From contig QMQV01000024.1 in NCBI GenBank assembly GCA_003649085.1, forward strand, positions 1 through 17,924: a DNA stretch of 17,924 bases, in the 5' to 3' direction. Under the pieces are notes generated by a model. The model did not search any database. It was not told the origin of the DNA and saw nothing but the letters and a program-made list of their open reading frames with translations. The position numbers and the translations under genes are program-made. Origin of the DNA: Thermoproteota archaeon. Lineage in GTDB: Archaea; Thermoproteota; Methanomethylicia; Methanomethylicales; B66-G16. Shown in pieces: positions 15,364-17,924 of the stretch. Position 1 is the first letter of the stretch. Each line of letters begins with the position of its first letter.

Positions 15364-15704
15364 GGCAGAGTACTCCTTAAAACTTCTTCTCTTACGTTAA
15401 TTAACACGTCTCTTTCAAGTTTAACTCCGTCGTTTACTAATGACTTTAACCGCTCCAATACCTGTTTAGCCACATCAGGTATGTGAATCCAATAACAGTC
15501 TTTACAAGACCATACTAAACGGCCACTAAACTTGCCTAAAACTATCTTTCCTCCCGTACGAGAATCACCGCATGGATAAAACGGACAGTAACACCAAGTG
15601 CAATCTTGACCTTCAAAGTGACATGGATAATACTCGCAAGATTTAAGCGGACCAGAAAGCTCGCCGTTTTTTACCCACTCCACCCAATTGGGTACATGGC
15701 ACAC
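15345..15704 (-). CDS. Cysteine-rich small domain protein, cobamide-associated
   Basis: A 119-residue protein with ten cysteines (C2, C23, C28, C35, C38, C40, C45, C67, C70, C114). Eight are clustered between 23 and 70 in the pattern SCEYYPCHF-x4-CTWCYCPFYPCGD...WSCKDC, typical of the 'cysteine-rich small domain' family. The rest is an amphipathic helical tail (about 77-112). The metal or cluster is not known from sequence; iron-sulfur or zinc are both possible. The GTG at 15704 has AGGAGG at 15713-15718, which spans the stop codon of the CobD gene, so translation is coupled to it. The context (between cobD and cbiB) points to aminopropanol-arm synthesis or attachment. No function is proven to my knowledge for the stand-alone form. 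Confidence 0.85.
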   Translation of the reverse strand: MCHVPNWVEWVKNGELSGPLKSCEYYPCHFEGQDCTWCYCPFYPCGDSRTGGKIVLGKFSGRLVWSCKDCYWIHIPDVAKQVLERLKSLVNDGVKLERDVLINVREEVLRSTLPCSRQA

Positions 15705-15716
15705 ACGGCATTCCTC

Positions 15717-16787
15717 CTACATGCCTAAAGCTTGCTTTAAGGACAACGCTAATAGCTCATTTTCCCATCTCAGCCTAACTGCTATTCTCAAGTACCTAGG
15801 GCCTAGACCTTTAAATGAGGAACAGGATCTCACTAAAATGCCCTTCTTCAATAACTGCCGTTTAACCACGTCGGAGTCGTGTTCTTTTAGCTCAAGCAGT
15901 AGAAAATTAGCATATGAAGGATACACTACTATTTTATCACCTTTAGAGAAAGCCTCCCTTAGGAAAAGCTTTTCAGACTCAATAATCTTCCTGGACTTCT
16001 CAAGATATTTTTCACTACTTTCAAGAGCTTTAATCGCTGCTAATTGAGCTAGTGCGTTAACACTCCACGTAGGCTTAACGGCGTTAAGCCGCTCTATCAC
16101 TTCACGCGAAGCTATACAGTAGCCTATTCTTAGACCCGGTAAGCAGTAGGACTTCGTCATCGACCTAGCTATAACAACATTCGGATAGCCTAAAAGTTCA
16201 GCGGCCCTCAATCTCAAATTAGCTGATAGGAAGTCAATAAATGTCTCGTCGATAAATAGCATTACGCCTAAAGAACAGGTAAGCTGAGCAATCTCGGATA
16301 GAATATCTGGCTCAATGATGGAGCCTGTAGGGTTGTTGGGATTGCACAGAAAAAGGGCTGATACGCCATTTAAAGCTTGAAGTTTCTCTTTTACTAAGTG
16401 ATATGTTAAGCTATATTTAGGACCTAAAAAGACGTTAACTACCCTCGCATCATATGCTCTAGCTGACGCTTCGTATTCCTCAAACGTCGGGTTAAATACG
16501 AGAGCTGTTTTTCCACGTAGAAAAACGCTTGAAAAAAGGTATATTGCTTCCATAGATCCATTGCAGACAAGCACGTTTTCCGGAGAAATAGCCTCTATCT
16601 CTGCTATTCGCGTCCTAAGCTCTGAACATTCAGGATCAGGATAATACTGCACTCTCCAGAGCTCATTTAGCAAAGCCTCAATAACCTCTTTAGGAGGACC
16701 TAGGGGGTTTACATTTGAACTAAAATCCAATATCCTACGTTGAGTAATGTAAGGCCACACGTCGCCACCATGTACAGGCTTATGCAT
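15717..16787 (-). CDS. cobD: L-threonine-O-3-phosphate decarboxylase CobD (HisC-like PLP enzyme)
   Basis: Makes (R)-1-amino-2-propanol phosphate, the linker of the cobamide nucleotide loop. It is a fold-type I PLP enzyme: N-terminal HGGDVW and DFSSNVNPLGPP typical of CobD, CNPNNPTG at 148-155, D180 (FIDETFIDF), Schiff-base lysine K212 in SMTKSY and R220 in PGLRIGY. At 356 residues it is the single-domain size and has no C-terminal extension. The close relative histidinol-phosphate aminotransferase is the alternative, but HGGD and the operon favour CobD. The ATG at 16787 has AGGTG at 16796-16800 with eight-base spacing. It is first in the six-gene minus-strand operon. Confidence 0.92.
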   Translation of the reverse strand: MHKPVHGGDVWPYITQRRILDFSSNVNPLGPPKEVIEALLNELWRVQYYPDPECSELRTRIAEIEAISPENVLVCNGSMEAIYLFSSVFLRGKTALVFNPTFEEYEASARAYDARVVNVFLGPKYSLTYHLVKEKLQALNGVSALFLCNPNNPTGSIIEPDILSEIAQLTCSLGVMLFIDETFIDFLSANLRLRAAELLGYPNVVIARSMTKSYCLPGLRIGYCIASREVIERLNAVKPTWSVNALAQLAAIKALESSEKYLEKSRKIIESEKLFLREAFSKGDKIVVYPSYANFLLLELKEHDSDVVKRQLLKKGILVRSCSSFKGLGPRYLRIAVRLRWENELLALSLKQALGM

Positions 16788-16842
16788 AAGCCCATCACCT
16801 AAAAATGCTCACCTTTACTAAGGCCAAATACAAGCTGAAAAG

Positions 16843-16851
16843 ATTTTTTTA
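16843..16851 (-). promoter_or_regulatory. Candidate TATA box of the cobamide operon
   Basis: Minus strand TAAAAAAAT is centred about 60 bases upstream of the cobD start. A start point near 16822 would give a leader of about 35 bases ending in the AGGTG site. The leader is too short for a cobalamin riboswitch. Confidence 0.35.
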
Positions 16852-16868
16852 GGAGTGAAAATGAGGGT

Positions 16869-16946
16869 TGGTGGGCCCGCGGGGATTTGAACCCCGGACC
16901 ACCCGGTTATCAGCCGGGTGCTCTAACCAGGCTGAGCTACGAGCCC
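16869..16946 (-). tRNA. tRNA-Ile (GAT), CCA encoded
   Basis: Minus-strand acceptor GGGCTCG (16946-16940) pairs with CGGGCCC (16879-16873) with one G-T wobble; the discriminator A is at 16872 and CCA at 16871-16869. The D arm is GCTC...GAGC, the anticodon arm CCCGG-CTGATAA-CCGGG, and the T arm CGGGG-TTCAAAT-CCCCG. No intron. The body is 75 bases. A TATA-like TTTTAA inside the palindrome AGCTTAAAAGCT (16975-16986) lies about 30 bases upstream. Confidence 0.97.
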
Positions 16947-17009
16947 ACGCAAAAAGAAATTAAAATCGAAACAGCTTAAAAGCTTTCCTTGATATCACAT
17001 TAAACATCG

Positions 17010-17021
17010 GTAAAAAATAAA
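17010..17021 (+). promoter_or_regulatory. Candidate TATA box for tRNA-Ala
   Basis: The A/T run TAAAAAATAAAA is centred about 32 bases upstream of the tRNA-Ala 5' end, a normal TATA spacing for archaeal tRNA genes. Confidence 0.45.
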
Positions 17022-17047
17022 AGCCACATGAATTACTGAGACATTGG

Positions 17048-17123
17048 GGGCCGGTAGATCAGCTGGAAGATCGCTGCCCTCGCACGGCAGAGGTCGCGGG
17101 TTCAAATCCCGCCCGGTCCACCA
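17048..17123 (+). tRNA. tRNA-Ala (CGC), CCA encoded
   Basis: Acceptor GGGCCGG (17048-17054) pairs with CCGGTCC (17113-17119), including the G3-T70 (G3:U70) pair that marks alanine identity; A73 is at 17120 and CCA at 17121-17123. The D arm is GATC...GATC, the anticodon arm CTGCC-CTCGCAC-GGCAG, and the T arm GCGGG-TTCAAAT-CCCGC. The body is 73 bases with no intron. It lies about 430 bases upstream of 16S rRNA in the same direction. Confidence 0.97.
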
Positions 17124-17260
17124 ACAAACATCTAATGGAACCAAGAAGCTCCTTTTAGAAAAACGTAACAGGGTGTATACGAACGTGTTAACGAAGAAAC
17201 CAAGGAGCTAAAAGAGGTTTAACTTAAATGTGGTAAATAGCAGAGAGGCTAAACCTACGT

Positions 17261-17268
17261 GTATAAAG
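17261..17268 (+). promoter_or_regulatory. Candidate rRNA promoter TATA box
   Basis: GTATAAAG would place transcription start near 17290, before the leader hairpins. The upstream TTTAACTTAAAT (17218-17229) is an equal alternative. Confidence 0.35.
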
Positions 17269-17344
17269 GACTGCTTAAGCGCATTCAAGCGTAAGCATTA
17301 TATTAGGGCTGGTAAAGAGTAGATATTGCCTAATAACTCTTGAA

Positions 17345-17422
17345 TCCCGCAGCAGCCCGGCGGCGCTGACCGCGACAAGGGGCTTAGCCCCGGTGGATGA
17401 ACGGTCGCTCTCCAGCTGCGGG
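17345..17422 (+). repeat. Leader stem-loop I with internal hairpin
   Basis: TCCCGCAGC at 17345-17353 pairs with GCTGCGGGA at 17414-17422, nine pairs. Inside are GACCG/CGGTC and the compact hairpin GGGGC-TTA-GCCCC (17379-17391), giving a branched or stacked rod. Confidence 0.75.
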
Positions 17423-17432
17423 AAAAAGATGG

Positions 17433-17480
17433 GGACTTGAATAAGCTTGACGAGGAACACCGTCAAGCATATTCAAGTCC
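17433..17480 (+). repeat. Leader stem-loop II, near-perfect 48-base hairpin
   Basis: GGACTTGAATA (17433-17443) and GCTTGACG (17445-17452) pair with CGTCAAGC (17461-17468) and TATTCAAGTCC (17470-17480). The 19 pairs are interrupted only by one A/A mismatch (17444 and 17469); the loop is eight bases. Confidence 0.85.
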
Positions 17481-17536
17481 TACGCGGGCTCTAAGCCAAT
17501 ACCTCCACGTTACGCGATAGACCAGGTGGTATGACC

Positions 17537-17548
17537 CCGCCTAAGCGG
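17537..17548 (+). repeat. Small hairpin just before 16S
   Basis: CCGC-CTAA-GCGG forms a four-pair stem ending about seven bases before the 16S 5' end. It may belong to the processing structure. Confidence 0.4.
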
Positions 17549-17554
17549 CCGTCA

Positions 17555-17924
<370 letters not shown>

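Larger units (their letters stand above)
17124..17554 (+). other. Spacer and 16S rRNA leader, no protein gene
   Basis: This 430-base stretch has no convincing coding frame. The first ~220 bases are AT-rich and hold possible promoters (TTTAACTTAAAT at 17218-17229 and GTATAAAG at 17261-17268). From 17345 the sequence turns GC-rich and is dominated by stable inverted repeats, as expected for a transcribed pre-16S leader. The 5' half of the 16S processing stem should lie here, but its partner is downstream of 16S, outside the window. Confidence 0.8.

Noticed and set aside
15717..16787. Reading this gene as histidinol-phosphate aminotransferase (HisC)
   Set aside because: The N-terminal HGGD and the cobamide neighbours fit CobD; no histidine genes are nearby.
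16788..16868. Cobalamin riboswitch upstream of cobD
   Set aside because: The leader is only about 35-80 bases and lacks the conserved B12-box; too short for the known class.
17275..17466. Minus-strand 63-codon frame in the rRNA leader
   Set aside because: Overlaps the stable leader hairpins on the strand opposite rRNA; no start signal and no domain.

Overview
The window is a chromosomal segment of an archaeon. The evidence is the archaeal information-processing set (aIF2-beta, aIF1A, aRF1 with NIKS and GGQ, NMD3, Rio1, both topoisomerase VI subunits), CobY-type nucleotide-loop assembly, tRNA introns at position 37/38 with bulge-helix-bulge folds, and the archaeal 16S 5' sequence. The TopVI-A protein (DxD..WGMHIA Toprim context) and the short TopVI-B suggest a TACK/Thermoproteota-type lineage, but I cannot name the genus. 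The rRNA and tRNAs are clearly richer in G+C than the protein genes (40 of 60 bases in 17581-17640), which hints at a thermophile.

Layout. (1) 1-3141: the tail of an unknown + strand gene, then a minus-strand pair, metG followed by a MiaB/CDKAL1-type tRNA methylthiotransferase. (2) 3257-9377: a dense + strand run of eight genes for translation initiation, ribosome assembly and topology: aIF2-beta, DUF424, NMD3, aIF1A, Rio1 kinase, a two-KH protein (Dim2/Pno1-like), TopVI-B and TopVI-A. (3) 9421-9679: intron-bearing tRNA-Asn(GTT) on + and intron-bearing tRNA-Leu(CAA) on -. (4) 9721-10630, minus: UMP kinase plus a small zinc-finger membrane protein, divergent from aRF1 (+, to 11945) across a palindromic TATA box. 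(5) 11942-16787, minus: a six-gene cobamide late-assembly and salvage operon (cobD, Cys-rich protein, cbiB, cbiZ/cbiS-like, cobS, cobY). Five of its genes are joined by 4-25 base overlaps and the first gap is 12 bases. (6) 16872-17924: tRNA-Ile(GAT) on -, tRNA-Ala(CGC) on +, a structured 430-base leader, and the first ~370 bases of 16S rRNA, cut by the window end.

How the genes work together. The + strand run makes or matures ribosomes and initiation complexes, with TopVI co-transcribed. The cob operon can convert incoming adenosylcobinamide to adenosylcobyric acid (CbiZ), attach the aminopropanol arm (CobD, CbiB), activate it with GTP (CobY) and add the lower-ligand nucleoside (CobS). The C-terminal half of the CbiZ protein may remove the alpha-ribazole phosphate. 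The corrin adenosyltransferase, the lower-ligand activating enzyme and the importer are not in the window. The most interesting points are the Cys-rich protein coupled to CobD (possibly a split-off form of a metal-bearing CobD tail known from methanogens), the divergent CbiZ C-terminal domain, the palindromic shared promoter between pyrH and prf1, the two small tRNA introns, and the structured 16S leader. I saw no mobile elements, CRISPR arrays or defence genes.
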